Positions 8,027-19,200 of a stretch of DNA of 64,000 nucleotides are shown piece after piece. This stretch comes from Sva-07 sp963698565. GTDB lineage: Bacteria > Actinomycetota > Acidimicrobiia > Acidimicrobiales > Ilumatobacteraceae. The position numbers and the translations under genes were made by a program. The notes below the pieces were generated by a model. It had not been told where the DNA came from. It worked only from the letters and a program-made list of their open reading frames with translations, and ran no database searches. Location: contig CAVORH010000029.1 in the NCBI GenBank assembly GCA_963698565.1, forward strand, positions 1 through 64,000, read 5' to 3'. Position 1 is the stretch's first letter; each line of letters begins with the position of its first letter.

Positions 8027-9156
8027 GTTCCTTGTCGGAGCGCTGCGAGGCCGGGCAGGTCACCGTTCTCGAGGAGTTCGAGGCTGGCGCCGCCGCCGGT
8101 GGAGACGTGGTCGACCTCGTCGTCGAGCATGAACTGGGCGAGTGCAGCAGCGGAGTCGCCGCCGCCGACGACGGTGAACGCCTTCGTGTCGGCCATCGCC
8201 TGGGCCACGGTCCGGGTGCCCGATGCGAACCGCTCGTCCTCGAACATGCCCATCGGACCGTTCCAGAAGACCATGCGGGCATCCATGATCACGTCGGTGA
8301 AGGCCGCCGCTGATCCGGGCCCGATGTCGAAGCCCTTTGCTCCGTCCGGCAACCGGGTGCCGAACGTGGCGTACTCGCCGTCGGCGGTCGTGCCGGTGAT
8401 GTCCTCGGGGAGGTGGATCGTCTTGCCCTTGGCGCCGGCCTCGGCGAGCAGGCGCTTGCACGTGTCGACTTGGTCGGGCTCGAACAGAGAATCGCCGATC
8501 GGCTTGCCCTGCGCAGCGAAGAACGTGAAGCACATCGCACCGCCGATCACCAGCGAGTCGACCACTTCGAGCAGTGCTTCGACCACACCGAGCTTGTCGG
8601 AGATCTTGGCGCCGCCGAGCACCGCGACGAACGGATGCTTGGGCTTGTTGCGCAGGCCGAGGAGCACCTCGACCTCCTTCTGGAGGAGTCGACCCATCGC
8701 CGACGGCACGAACTGCGGCGGGCCGACGATCGACGCATGCGCGCGGTGCGAGGCGCCGAAGGCATCGTTGACGTAGCCGTCGATGCCGTCGACGAGCGTG
8801 GCGACGAACGCCGGATCGTTGGCGGTCTCACCCGGGTCGAATCGCAGGTTCTCGAGCAGCTCGACGCCGGGGGCCAGCTCGGCGAGACGTTCGCGTACCG
8901 GCTCCATCGAGTACTTCGGATCCGGCGCTCCCTTCGGCCGTCCGAGGTGGCTGGCGGTCACGACCACCGCACCGCGCTCGGTCAACCACTCGATCGTCGG
9001 CAGGGCGGCGCGTATCCGGAAGTCGTCGGTGATCTGGCCGTCGTCGTCGAGCGGGACGTTGAAATCGGTCCGGACGAGAATCCGCTTCCCGGCGAGATCG
9101 CCGAGTGTCGCTTCCAGATCCTCGAGCGTCGGAATGGCCGAGGAGGTCTCACCCAT
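8020..9156 (-). CDS. pgk: Phosphoglycerate kinase
   Basis: Transfers phosphate from 1,3-bisphosphoglycerate to ADP in glycolysis. The 378-residue protein shows RTDFNVPLDDDG (substrate-binding N-domain), HLGRPKG, the hinge region LGGAKISDKLGVVEALL, and the nucleotide-binding GGGDSAAAL near the C-terminus. ATG 9156 is only 5 bases from the gap stop, so the two are co-transcribed. The C-terminus reads into the tandem repeat that separates pgk from tpiA. It is slightly short for the family (about 390-400 residues) but lacks no catalytic part. Confidence 0.97.
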   Translation of the reverse strand: MGETSSAIPTLEDLEATLGDLAGKRILVRTDFNVPLDDDGQITDDFRIRAALPTIEWLTERGAVVVTASHLGRPKGAPDPKYSMEPVRERLAELAPGVELLENLRFDPGETANDPAFVATLVDGIDGYVNDAFGASHRAHASIVGPPQFVPSAMGRLLQKEVEVLLGLRNKPKHPFVAVLGGAKISDKLGVVEALLEVVDSLVIGGAMCFTFFAAQGKPIGDSLFEPDQVDTCKRLLAEAGAKGKTIHLPEDITGTTADGEYATFGTRLPDGAKGFDIGPGSAAAFTDVIMDARMVFWNGPMGMFEDERFASGTRTVAQAMADTKAFTVVGGGDSAAALAQFMLDDEVDHVSTGGGASLELLENGDLPGLAALRQGTQ

Positions 9157-9161
9157 GGCGG

Positions 9162-10172
9162 TCAGCGCTTGACTTTGCTGCCGGTGAACGCCGTCAGGTC
9201 GACCAGGCGGTTCGAGTAGCCCCACTCGTTGTCGTACCAGCCGTTGATCTTCACCAGCTTGCCCATGCTCATCGTGAGCCCGGCGTCGAACACGCACGAG
9301 TGCGGGTCGGTGACGATGTCGCTCGACACGATCGGATCCTCGGTGTACTTGAGCACGCCCTTCAAGGCCTTCTTCGCAGCAGCGGCGAACGCGGCGTTGA
9401 TCTCCTCGACCGTTGCCGCCTTCTTCAGCGTGGCGGTGAAGTCGGTGAGCGACCCGGTCGGGGTCGGGACACGCAGCGCCGTGCCGTCGAGCTTGCCCTT
9501 CATCGACTCCATCACGAGCGAGGTCGCACGGGCTGCACCCGTGGAGGTCGGCACGATGTTGATCGCCGCGGCGCGGGCGCGACGCAGGTCGCTGTGGGGG
9601 CCGTCGACGAGGTTCTGGTCGCCGGTGTAGGAGTGGACGGTGGTCATCAGGCCCTGCTCGACGCCGAAGGCGTCGTCGAGCACCTTGACCATCGGCACGA
9701 AGCAGTTGGTGGTGCAGCTGGCGTTCGAGATCACCTTGTGCTTGCTGATCCGGAAGTCCTTGTGGTTGACGCCGTAGACGAACGTCGCGTCGGCATTGGT
9801 GCACGGTGCCGACACGATCACGAGCGGTGCACCGCCGTCGAGGTGGGCACTCGCCGCGTCGCGCGTGTTGAAGAAGCCGGTCGACTCGATCACGACGTCG
9901 ACGCCGAGGTCACCCCAGGGCAGATCGGCGGGATTGCGCTCGCTGAGCACCTGGAGGCTGTCGCCGCCGACCTTGATCGTCGACTTGGTCGCCGACACCT
10001 TCTCCGGGAACCGGCCGAGCACCGAGTCGTACTGGAGCAGGTGCGCCATCGTGTCGATCGACCCGAGGTCGTTCACCGCCACGAAGTCGAAATCGGCGCC
10101 GCTCGCCTTGGCGGCGCGGAAGAAGTTGCGTCCGATGCGGCCGAAACCGTTGATGCCGACTCGAATGGTCAT
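9162..10172 (-). CDS. gap: Glyceraldehyde-3-phosphate dehydrogenase, type I
   Basis: NAD-dependent oxidation and phosphorylation of glyceraldehyde 3-phosphate. The 336-residue protein starts MTIRVGINGFGRIGRNFFR (Rossmann dinucleotide fold). It carries the catalytic signature SNASCTTNCFVP, with the active-site cysteine at about residue 153, and ends with NGWYDNEWGYSNR. ATG 10172 is preceded by AGGAGG. It opens the gap-pgk-tpiA block and lies 98 bases after rapZ on the same strand. A palindrome upstream (10199-10213) may be an operator. Confidence 0.97.
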   Translation of the reverse strand: MTIRVGINGFGRIGRNFFRAAKASGADFDFVAVNDLGSIDTMAHLLQYDSVLGRFPEKVSATKSTIKVGGDSLQVLSERNPADLPWGDLGVDVVIESTGFFNTRDAASAHLDGGAPLVIVSAPCTNADATFVYGVNHKDFRISKHKVISNASCTTNCFVPMVKVLDDAFGVEQGLMTTVHSYTGDQNLVDGPHSDLRRARAAAINIVPTSTGAARATSLVMESMKGKLDGTALRVPTPTGSLTDFTATLKKAATVEEINAAFAAAAKKALKGVLKYTEDPIVSSDIVTDPHSCVFDAGLTMSMGKLVKINGWYDNEWGYSNRLVDLTAFTGSKVKR

Positions 10173-10198
10173 GACTGGGTGCCTCCTGGCGTGTGGGG

Positions 10199-10213
10199 GA
10201 ACAACGTTGTCCG
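10199..10213. promoter_or_regulatory. Palindromic operator candidate upstream of gap
   Basis: ACAACGTTGT (10201-10210) is a perfect 10-bp palindrome, partly extended on both sides, 29 bases upstream of the gap ATG. It is followed at once by CGGTACCG, a perfect 8-bp palindrome (10212-10219). It is the only symmetrical element in the rapZ-gap gap and may bind a regulator of the glycolytic genes. No regulator is identified. Confidence 0.35.
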
Positions 10214-10270
10214 GTACCGACTGTAGTTCGCCGTGGATTCGACGCCGGAAACGACTCTCCGGAAGACGTC

Positions 10271-11116
10271 TCAGCGCGAGACGTCGCGATGGGTGGCGCG
10301 AACCGCAACACCACGCTGGCGCAGGCGCGAGGCCAACTCCTCGGCAACCGCGACCGACCGATGGCGACCTCCGGTACACCCGACGGCGACGGTGAGGTAG
10401 CTGCGGCCCTCGGCCTGGTAGAGCGGCACGAGGGTGCCGAGGAGGTCGTCGAACTGGTCGACGAACGTCGAGCCGACGGCGGTCTCCAACACGAAGTCGC
10501 GCACCTTCGGATCGTGCCCGGTCAGTGGACGCAGGTCGCTCTCCCAATGAGGATTGGGGAGGAAGCGAACGTCCATCACGATGTCGGCGTCGAGCGGGAG
10601 CCCGTGCTTGAACCCGAAACTCTCCACCGCGACCTGGAGTCGTGAGCCACTCGCCGTGTCGAAGGCGTGGTCGATCCGCTCCTTGAGCTGGTGGACGTTG
10701 AGATCGCTGGTGTCGATCACGAGGTCGGCGGCGGCCCGCACCGGTTCCAGCATCGAACGCTCCAGCTCGATCGACTCGACGAGACCGTCGGTGTCGTCGG
10801 CGAGCGGGTGGCGCCGACGCGTGGCGTCGTAGCGACGCACCAATTCGGGTGTCGACGCGTCGAGGAAGACCACCTTGACGTCGTGGCCCTCGGCGCGCAG
10901 CTCACCGACCTTGGTGAGCACCTCGGCGTGCTGCCGTCCGGCGACGAGGGCGAGGCGGTCGATGTCGCTCGTCGGCTTGGCAGCCAGTTCGACGATCGTG
11001 CCGATCAAGGCGGTCGGCAGGTTGTCGACCACGAACCAGCCGAGATCTTCGAGCACGTCGGCGACACCGGAACGACCCGCGCCGGACAGCCCGGTGATCA
11101 GCACGATGTCGGCCAC
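10271..11116 (-). CDS. rapZ: RNase adapter/nucleotide-binding protein RapZ (YvcJ family)
   Basis: A 281-residue P-loop protein with Walker A GLSGAGRS at residues 8-15 and the family segments DNLPTALIG, VFLDASTPELVRRYDATRRRHPL, and the C-terminal VAVGCTGGRHRSVAVAEELA. In E. coli RapZ guides RNase E to GlmZ RNA; in actinobacteria its role is less defined. It normally sits in the order uvrC-rapZ-yvcK-whiA-gap. Here gap follows directly, with no yvcK or whiA between them, and uvrC is 11 kb upstream in the transcriptional sense. Two 42-base palindromes precede it. Confidence 0.95.
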   Translation of the reverse strand: MADIVLITGLSGAGRSGVADVLEDLGWFVVDNLPTALIGTIVELAAKPTSDIDRLALVAGRQHAEVLTKVGELRAEGHDVKVVFLDASTPELVRRYDATRRRHPLADDTDGLVESIELERSMLEPVRAAADLVIDTSDLNVHQLKERIDHAFDTASGSRLQVAVESFGFKHGLPLDADIVMDVRFLPNPHWESDLRPLTGHDPKVRDFVLETAVGSTFVDQFDDLLGTLVPLYQAEGRSYLTVAVGCTGGRHRSVAVAEELASRLRQRGVAVRATHRDVSR

Positions 11117-11162
11117 CGCCTCACCCTACCGATCCACCCCGACCCCCCTCACCCCTCCCCAA

Positions 11163-11204
11163 GCGATGAGCGAAGCCACCGCATGCGGTGAACTCGCTCA
11201 TCGC
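11163..11204. repeat. 42-base palindromic element, copy 1
   Basis: Outer arms GCGATGAGCGA and TCGCTCATCGC enclose the perfect inner palindrome CCACCGCATGCGGTG. It lies between the methyltransferase stop and the rapZ start and forms a pair with copy 2 (start-to-start 61 bases), with which it is nearly identical. Confidence 0.9.
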
Positions 11205-11223
11205 AAGAACGTCCACCCCTCGG

Positions 11224-11265
11224 ACGATGAGCGAAGCCACCGCATGCGGTGAACTCGCTCATCGC
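11224..11265. repeat. 42-base palindromic element, copy 2
   Basis: Same arms and same inner palindrome CCACCGCATGCGGTG as copy 1, but the first base is A instead of G. It lies 22 bases from the end of the methyltransferase gene. Confidence 0.9.
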
Positions 11266-11287
11266 AGGGGCGTGCACCCGGCGAGCG

Positions 11288-12010
11288 TCAGGTGCGGCGC
11301 AGGCGAAGGTACAGCAGGCGCGGGATGGCAGCAGCGGCGGCGTACTCCTCGGCGCGTGCGAGGAAGCCGGCGGGCGGCGCCGGCTCGATCATCCGCTCGA
11401 GCACGAGGCCCTGGTCGGCGAGCGCGTTCAGGTAGCGAGACAGCGGCCGGTGCACGAACCGGATGTACACCCCCTGCTCGACCTGCTCGACGAATGCCTG
11501 CTCCGCCAGGTACGGGCCCACCCGCCAGTACTGCTCGGGCGGCTCGACGGTGTGATCGTCGATCCAGTAGCTGCCCGGGGTCTGGATGAGCGGGTGATTG
11601 AGGAAGAACGAGAACCGGCCACCCGGACGCACGACGCGGGCGACCTCGGCGATCGCCTGGTCGACGTCGTCGATGTGTTCGAACACCAGGCACGCCACGA
11701 CGGCATCGAAGCTCGCGTCGGCGAACGGCAGCTCCGCCGCCCCCGACCGGACGAACGCCGCTCCCCCGCCACGCTCGTGGGCGACGCGGATCTGGTTCCA
11801 GGTCGGGTCGATCCCGACGACCGATGCTCCGTCCGCGGCGACGAGCCGGCTGATCTGGCCGTCGCCGCACCCGACGTCGAGCACGCGATCGAACCCTGCG
11901 AGTTCCTCGCGCGCCATCGGCAGGATCTGTTCGACGTATTCGGGGTCGGCTCCCTCGGTGAATCCGTCGATCCACCAGTCGGCGTGGTCCTCCCACAGGT
12001 CATCGGTCAC
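11288..12010 (-). CDS. Class I SAM-dependent methyltransferase
   Basis: A 240-residue cytosolic methyltransferase. Motif I VLDVGCGDGQISRLVA (about residues 43-58) binds S-adenosylmethionine; GIDPTWNQI supplies the acidic ribose ligand; FDAVVACLVFEHIDDVDQAIAEV and VVRPGGRFSFFLNHP are the later Methyltransf_11 motifs. The substrate cannot be told. It is divergent from the luciferase-like gene with only 23 bases between the start codons, so the two may share a promoter region. Confidence 0.85.
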   Translation of the reverse strand: MTDDLWEDHADWWIDGFTEGADPEYVEQILPMAREELAGFDRVLDVGCGDGQISRLVAADGASVVGIDPTWNQIRVAHERGGGAAFVRSGAAELPFADASFDAVVACLVFEHIDDVDQAIAEVARVVRPGGRFSFFLNHPLIQTPGSYWIDDHTVEPPEQYWRVGPYLAEQAFVEQVEQGVYIRFVHRPLSRYLNALADQGLVLERMIEPAPPAGFLARAEEYAAAAAIPRLLYLRLRRT

Positions 12011-12033
12011 GGGTCGGAGGCTACGGTCCGAGC

Positions 12034-12945
12034 ATGAAGTTCTCCGTGTGGCCCAATCCCGAACGTCCGACCGCCGAAGTGCTCGACCTGGCCCGCCTGG
12101 CCGACAGCGAGGGCTGGCACGGGTTCTGGTTCGCCGACCACTACATGCCGAACACCGGCAGCGAGACGATCCAGCCCGGCGACGTGCACGAGTGTTGGGC
12201 GATCCTGCCGGCGGTCGCCGCGGTCACCGAGCGCATCCGGATCGGCCCGCTCGTGTCGCCGACGTCGGTGCACCATCCCGCCGTGCTCGCCAACCGCGCC
12301 GCCACGATCGACCACCTGTCCAACGGGCGCATGGTGCTCGGGCTCGGTGCCGGCTGGCAGATCAACGAACACCACGCCTACGGCATCGAACTGCAGGAAC
12401 CGGGCCCGCGGGTGACCCGTTTCGACGAGGCGATCCAGATCGTCCGGTCACTGCTGAACAACGAACGCACCGACTTCCACGGCGAGTTCTACGACATCAC
12501 CGACGCCCCGTCCGACCCCAAGCCGGTGCAGTCGCCGCTGCCGCTGCTCGTGGGTACCGCGAGCCCGCGCATGCTGCGCATCACCGCCCGCCACGCCGAC
12601 GAGTGGAACACCTGGGGGGCACCGGAACTCGCCGGCGCCGGGCTCGACAAGCTGCGCGTCGCGTGCGAACAGGTCGAACGCGACCCCGACACGATGTGGA
12701 AGTCGGCCCAGGCGTTGGTGTTCATGACCGACAACGCCGAGTTCGCCGAGAACATCCGCAGCGGCGACATGGGCGCCCGCTCGATCATCGGGTCGAACAA
12801 CGAACTGGTCGACCAGCTCGGCCGCTACGCCGAGCTGGGTTTCGACGAGTTCATCGTCCCCGACTTCACACTCGGCGGCACGTCCGAGGAACGGTTCGCC
12901 AACTATCGCGAGTTCCTCAGCGACATCGTCGACCAACTGAGCTAG
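12034..12945 (+). CDS. Luciferase-like monooxygenase family oxidoreductase, probably F420-dependent
   Basis: A 303-residue TIM-barrel protein of the luciferase-like (LLM) superfamily. It starts MKFSVWPNPERPTAEVLDLA and contains WHGFWFADHY, TERIRIGPLVSPTSVHHPAVLANRAAT, the highly typical LSNGRMVLGLGAGW, and a C-terminal region with GFDEFIVPDF. In actinobacteria most such proteins use deazaflavin F420; FMN cannot be excluded. The substrate is unknown. It converges on the anchor remnant and the DUF11 gene. Confidence 0.85.
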   Translation: MKFSVWPNPERPTAEVLDLARLADSEGWHGFWFADHYMPNTGSETIQPGDVHECWAILPAVAAVTERIRIGPLVSPTSVHHPAVLANRAATIDHLSNGRMVLGLGAGWQINEHHAYGIELQEPGPRVTRFDEAIQIVRSLLNNERTDFHGEFYDITDAPSDPKPVQSPLPLLVGTASPRMLRITARHADEWNTWGAPELAGAGLDKLRVACEQVERDPDTMWKSAQALVFMTDNAEFAENIRSGDMGARSIIGSNNELVDQLGRYAELGFDEFIVPDFTLGGTSEERFANYREFLSDIVDQLS

Positions 12946-13024
12946 TCGGTCACGTCGATCGACGAACCCTGCGGGCCGACCTCGCTGGACGATCAGGCGT
13001 CGGTGGTCCGACGGGACAGACCCT

Positions 13025-13140
13025 TCAGGAGAATGCCCGGCGGCGGCGATTGCTCGAGAACACCAGGAGCAGGCGACCTGCGCTGAGCACCATCAACGCG
13101 GCGTTGACCAGCTGTCCTGTCTCAGCGCCCAACCAACACC
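13025..13140 (-). pseudogene. Decayed C-terminal cell-surface anchor, relative of the DUF11 protein tail
   Basis: The 319 bases between the oxidoreductase and the DUF11 gene contain no complete gene. On the minus strand a short open stretch ends at TGA 13025 and encodes GAETGQLVNAALMVLSAG, then LLLVFSSNRRRRAFS. This parallels the end of the neighbouring DUF11 protein position by position (GSETGKLVSVALLLLAAG, then a hydrophobic run and SRPRRR): sorting-like motif, hydrophobic helix, arginine cluster, stop. Upstream of the motif the frame has no recognisable repeat domain. It looks like what is left of a second surface-protein gene or of a tandem duplication. Confidence 0.6.
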
Positions 13141-13264
13141 TTCCGACGTCTCCGATTCCACAGCGCAGCGATCGCAGCATCACAGCCCGACATCACGGCG
13201 AACACATCGACAGCTTCTCGTTGCGTCCGCCTGTCAACCGACGCTGGCGGATGTGCGCAGCGAC

Positions 13265-16200
13265 TCACCCCGGGAGACGGCGACGAGGGCGCGACACCCA
13301 CATGAAGACGGCGCCCGCGGCAAGCAACAGCAGTGCAACGCTGACCAGTTTGCCGGTCTCCGAGCCCGTCGGCGCAGGAGTCGAAGTCCCCGTCGTCGGT
13401 GTCGTCGGTGTGGTCGGCGTGGACGGTGTCGTCGGCGTGGTCGGAGCTGTCGGGTCCGGCGGCACGACAGGCGGAGTCGGCACCGACACCGTCGCCGACG
13501 ACTCCAAGGTCACTTCCGAGCCGCCGCCGACCACCGATGCGCTGTTCGTCAACGTCACACCAGGCTCAGCATTCACCGCCGTCACAATCACCAGCGACGA
13601 CGACTGGCCGAGCGCCAACACCTCATCGTTCACACAGCTGACAACCTGGCCGGCAACCTGGCACAGCCAACCATCACCGGAGAACGACACGTAGGTGAGC
13701 GTGTCGGGCAGCGTGTCAACAATCTGCAACGCACCAACCGTCGCGTTCGGCCCTTCGTTCGTCACCGTCATCGTCCAAGGAAGATTCATGTCGACAATGT
13801 CACCAGCGACCTTCTCGAAGCCGAGCACCACCAGCGGATCCACCGGGGTCGGGTCAGACGCAGCATCGTTGTCCGAGTTCAGATCCGGGTGCGGAGACGA
13901 CACCGTCACCGTGTTGATCACCTCAGGCCAGGCAGCAGGTTCAACTGTCGCCACCAACGTCACCGACGCCGTCGCGTCAACAGCGAACACGCCACCACGC
14001 GTGCAGGTCACCGTGGGCTCAGCGAAGTCGCACACCCAGCCGTCACCTGCAGCGGACACGAACGTCAAACCCGCCGGAACGGAATCAACCAAAGTGACCG
14101 GACCGGTGTTCTCCGTCGGGCCATAGTTCGTGACCGTCATCGTGTAGACGACCTGACCGCCAACCTGCGGTGTTCCGACATGGGTCTTCGTGACACCCAG
14201 ATCCGACTGAACCTCGACAGGCGTCGTGGAAGTCGCCGTGTTGTCCGACGTGTCCGGCTCCGGGGTCGACGTCGTCACCGTTGCCGTGTTCGACAGCTCC
14301 GGGTATGCGTCAGCAGTGACCGTACCCGTGACGGTGAACTCGGCAGAATCGAGCGCTGCAAGCGAACCCACGTACACGCACGACACGTCATTGTCGATCA
14401 CGTCGCACACCCAGTCCGTGCCGCCGTCAGCGGCCACATCGGTGACCTCGACGGGCACCGAGTCGGTGACCGTCACATCGAACGCATCAGACGGCCCTTC
14501 GTTCGACACGACCACCGTCCAGGTGATGGTGTCCCCGATGACTGCCGGCGAGACCGAAGCAGTCTTCGAGATGACCAGATCTGTTTCGGTCACCACAGCG
14601 ACATCAACCTGCGACGAGTCGTTCAAGGCGTTCGGGTCAACGGTCGGTGTCGACACCTCAGCTCTGTTGGTGACCGTCGACGGCAGCATCGACGACGCCG
14701 ACGACACCGTCATCACCAGATCGCCGGCGGTCGCCCCAGCAGGCAACAGCGCAGGGACACCAGAGACAACGTAGGTGCATGCCACCGGCTGACCGGCCGG
14801 GGCGGCAGGATCACCGGCAACACACACCCACGGGCCTGTCGAGCCGACATAGGTGAACCCGACCGGGAGCACGTCGTCGATGACGACATCAGCTGCCGCG
14901 TCCGACGGGCCGATCAGGTTGTCGACCCGGAACGTGAACGTCGTGTCGTCACCTGCGCGGACCTGGCTGCCGTCGTGCGTCTTCAAGATCGCCAGGTCGG
15001 CCTCGGCGTTCACGGTGACCTGTGCGGTCGCTGTGTTGTCAGACGTGTCGTCACCCGGTGACGTCGTCCGCACCGTTGCAGTGTTCGTGAGCGTCGTGGC
15101 GTCGAGCACGTTCGCGGCGACGGTCACGTTGACGGTGATCGAAGCGGTCGCGGTCGGCGCCAACGCGGCCACGCTGCACACCGCGGTCCCGATGTCGCAG
15201 GACCAGCCGGCAGGTGCCGAGAACGACGAGATCGTCATACCTGCGGGCACCAGGTCGGTGACCACGACGTTGTCCGCCGTCGACGGACCCAGGTTCGTGA
15301 CATCCACCCGGAAACTCGTCGACTCGCCGGCAAGCACCGGGTCGGCGCCGGTCGTGGTCTTGGCGATGATCAGTTCGACATCGTCGACAATGGTGAGCGG
15401 CAGCTCCGAGTTGTCGTTCGACGAGTTCGAATCAGGGGTGGGCGACGACACCGAAACACGGTTGATCGTCGACGCAGGACCAGCGTCGGGCAGGACGTCG
15501 GCATTCACGCTCAACACGTGCGTTTCGCTGACGTCGAGTCCGTTCGGGTTCGTGCACGTCAGCGTCCCGCCGGCCGGTGAGCCGTCATGAATGCACGTCC
15601 ATTCCCCGGTCGGGTCCGACACCGGGGCATCGAAGGAGACTTCGGGTGGCAGGATGTCGACGACACTGATCGTTGCAGGGTCGTCGGACGGGCCGTTGTT
15701 GGTGACCGTCAACGTCCAGGTGAGACTGTTGCCGGCGGTCACGGTGGCCGGGCCGGTCTTCACGACACCCAGATCGGCGTCGACCGTCACACCACTGGAC
15801 ACTTCAGCACGGTCGTTGTCCGGGTTCGGGTCAAGGGTCACGCCGGGGTTCAGTACGGCGACGTTCGTGATCGTGCCGGTGACACCAGGATCGACGGTGA
15901 CATCGAACGTCAGCGTGAACGACTCACCGAAGTCGATGCCTCCGGCGTAGGTGCAGGTGATCGAACCGGTCACCGGCAGTGCGCCACAGACAGCGCCGCC
16001 AGTGTTGGCGGTGACACCCGTGACGGTCACCCCGGCAGGGAGGGTGTCGGTGAAACTGAACGCTCCGGCATCCGACGGGCCAGCCAGGTTGTCGACCGTG
16101 ATCTGGTATTGGCCGGCGGACCCTGCCTCGACGACACCGATGATGGACTTGTTGATGGCGAGGTCGGCGAGCGTGGTGACAGCCACCGGGTCGGAGGCGA

Positions 16201-19200
16201 CGTTCGGTGTCACCGGGTCGAACGTGGTCGTCGTCACCACCACATTGTTGGTGACGTCGGCAATCTGGTCCCGGTTGATGCGGGCAGAGAACGTGAACGT
16301 GTCGACTGCGCCGACCGCCATGTCCGTCGCACGAGTACAGGTGATGGTCCCACCCGGGTTGACACCGTCGTGCGCACATGAAAGATCCGGATCGATGAAC
16401 TGGAACCCGGCGAACGTCACGCCGGCAGGCAGCGTGTCAACCGTGACGATGTTGGCCCGCGACGTCGACGGTCCCGTCACGTTGTCGACGGTGACCGTCC
16501 AATTCACGAGCGTTCCCGCGACACCGGAACCGGTGTGCGACTTGGAGACGCGAACATCAGCCTGCGCGGTCACCGTGGTCGACGCGTCATCGACGTTGTT
16601 CGCGAGGTTCGTGTCGAACGTCGACAACGTCACCTCGGCGTCGTCGGTGTACACCGTCGAGGCAGGAGTGTCGGAGTTGATGTTGACAACCATCGAAATC
16701 GGGTCGAACGAGCTCCCGGGCCCGGACGGGGCGAGCGTGTCGTTGCTGTTCGTGCGGACACAGGTGACGACACCACCGGTCAGTGACCCGTCATGGCTGC
16801 ACGACCATCCCGGTCCGGTCGCGGACGAGAACGTCGTCCCAGCAGGCACGGTGTCGGTGACGGTGAACGGCCCGACAGCGGTGTCAGGACCGTTGTTCGA
16901 AACGGTCAACGTCCATGTGTGCGAGGTTCCTGCGACAGCGGTCGCCGGGGTCGTCGAAACGATCTGGACGTCGACGGCATCGATGCGGGTCGCAGCGGTC
17001 GCGGACGGCGGGTCGTAGAGACGCGTCGCGTTCCCTGATGCGCCGGTCAGGTCGGTGACCGCGGCGTCAGCGGTGTTGGTGTGCGGGAACGTGGAGCCGA
17101 CACCAGGAGAATCGACGACGAGCGCTGACGGGGACGCCTGGAACGTGATCGTGAACGACTGGCCGGCAAGGACCGTGCCGACGGCCCAGTCGAGCTGGCG
17201 GGCAGTGGCCGGGCCGGACACTGCCGGGTTGGTGACCACCGGCGGGTCGACGCCGACGACGACCGACGAGGTGCCGGGAATGAAGTCCCAGTTCGGCGGC
17301 AGGACGTCGGTGACGTCAACGGATGCGGCGGTGCCGGTTCCGGTGTTGCTGCCGGAGATACGCCAGGTGACGGCACCGTTGATGTACGCGGGCGGGGAGG
17401 TGACCACCGCTTTGGTGAGCGTGACGGTCGGGAACTCGGCGGTCACGTTCGCGACAGCGGAGTTACCGATGTAGGTGCGACCACCGGACGGCAGGCTTTC
17501 GTAGCTGTCGTTGTCGACGGTGTTGGTCAATGCGGCGTCACCGAATCCGAGCCGGTTGGCGCCGTCGACGGTGTCGTCGAACGTTGCGGTGTAGGTGAGA
17601 TTCAACGTCGCGTTCGGGGCGAGCGGGCCGGGCAGGTCGGTGGCGTCCCAGGTGATTTCCCGGGTCAGCGGGTTGAACGTGCCGCCGTTCGAGATGGTGC
17701 CGGGCACGATGCCGTCCGGGACGGTGTCGACGACGACCATGTTGTAGGCGTTCGACAGGTTCGAGCCGGTGTTGCTCACCGTCACCGTGTACGTGAACGT
17801 GTCGGTCAACGCCGGCGTCGCATCGGACACTGCCTTCGATGTCACCAGGCGCGGTTCGACGACCGTCACACTTTCGACCGCAGGATTGCCTGACCGATCC
17901 CACGTGTACGGCAGGCCGGTCGGGTCGGGGTCGTTGGTGACATCCCAGCGGACGTTCACCGAGTTGTTCAACGGGGCTCCCCGGACGTTGCCGGCGACGT
18001 CGGACACGACCGCGGTGTAGACCGCTGTCAGGGTGCGGGCTTCAGTGTCGGCCGGGATGTCACCGTAGAAGACGACGATGTCGCCGCCGGCACCCGAGCC
18101 GGTGCTCCACAGTGACCCGGAAATGCCTGGGCAGGGCAGAGCCGAGATGTTGTAGGCGCAGGTCGCCGACACCAGATTGATGCTGGAACGGTCGATGCCG
18201 GCAGGCAGCGTGTCGACGAGTGCCGTCTGGTAGAAGTTCGTGTTCGCGCCGATCGACGCGTTCACCGTGTAGGTGACCTGTTCGCCGATCGTCGCCGACG
18301 ACTTGTCGGCAAGCTTCGTCGGGGTGGACCCGTCGACCGAAATCGTGTTCGGCGACGACGGCACTGCGGTGTAGACCCGCTCGAGATCGGTTCGGGGCCA
18401 CATCCGGGGTGACCCGGTTGCCGTCGTTCAGGCTGGAACCGGTGAGCGCTGCGGTGTTCGTGTAGTCGTCGCCGCCGACTGCGGTCAGGTCGACCGTGAC
18501 GTTGTAGGAGACCCGGATGGTCGTGTTCTGGTTCAGGTCGTCGAGACGCCAACCGAGTCGGGTCGTGCCGGCAGCACAACCGTCAACGGGACCGGCAGCC
18601 GGTGCGAGCTCGTCGAACACCACCGGGGTCTGAGCGCCGCTACCGACCTGGATGGTGGTCGAGACGGTGCCCGCGAACGTCAGCCCGTCAGGGAGACAGT
18701 CGACGATCCACGAGTCGTACAAGGTCGGACGATTGTTCGGCTGTGACGCAGTCAGCGTGTACAGGACCGTGTCACCACCGGCAACACTTGCGCCGCCCGT
18801 GTCGTTCGTCTTCGTGAGTGAAGGGGTCGGCTGCCGGACAGCGACCGTGCGCTGCACGAAACGGTTGATCGCGTTGGTCGGACCACTGGGAGAGGTGCCC
18901 GCCTGGAACCGGGCGATGTTGTTCCGGTTCGAGTTCACTGACGTCTGGTTGATGCCGGAGCCGGTGACGACGACGTTCACGGTGACCGTGAACCGCTGGT
19001 CGGTCAGCGACGAGTTCGTGTAGGCGCCGCCCGTGCCGACACCGAAGTCGAGCTGGCCGTTCGAGGTGTCCAACACGACGTTGGCGGGTGCCGGCGCGAA
19101 CACGCCTGGTGCGGAATCGTCGGGTTCGTACGTGAACGACGCGACCGGGGCGGTGGGAGGACTTGCGACCGTCCAGCCGGACGGCAGAGCATCGGTGAGG

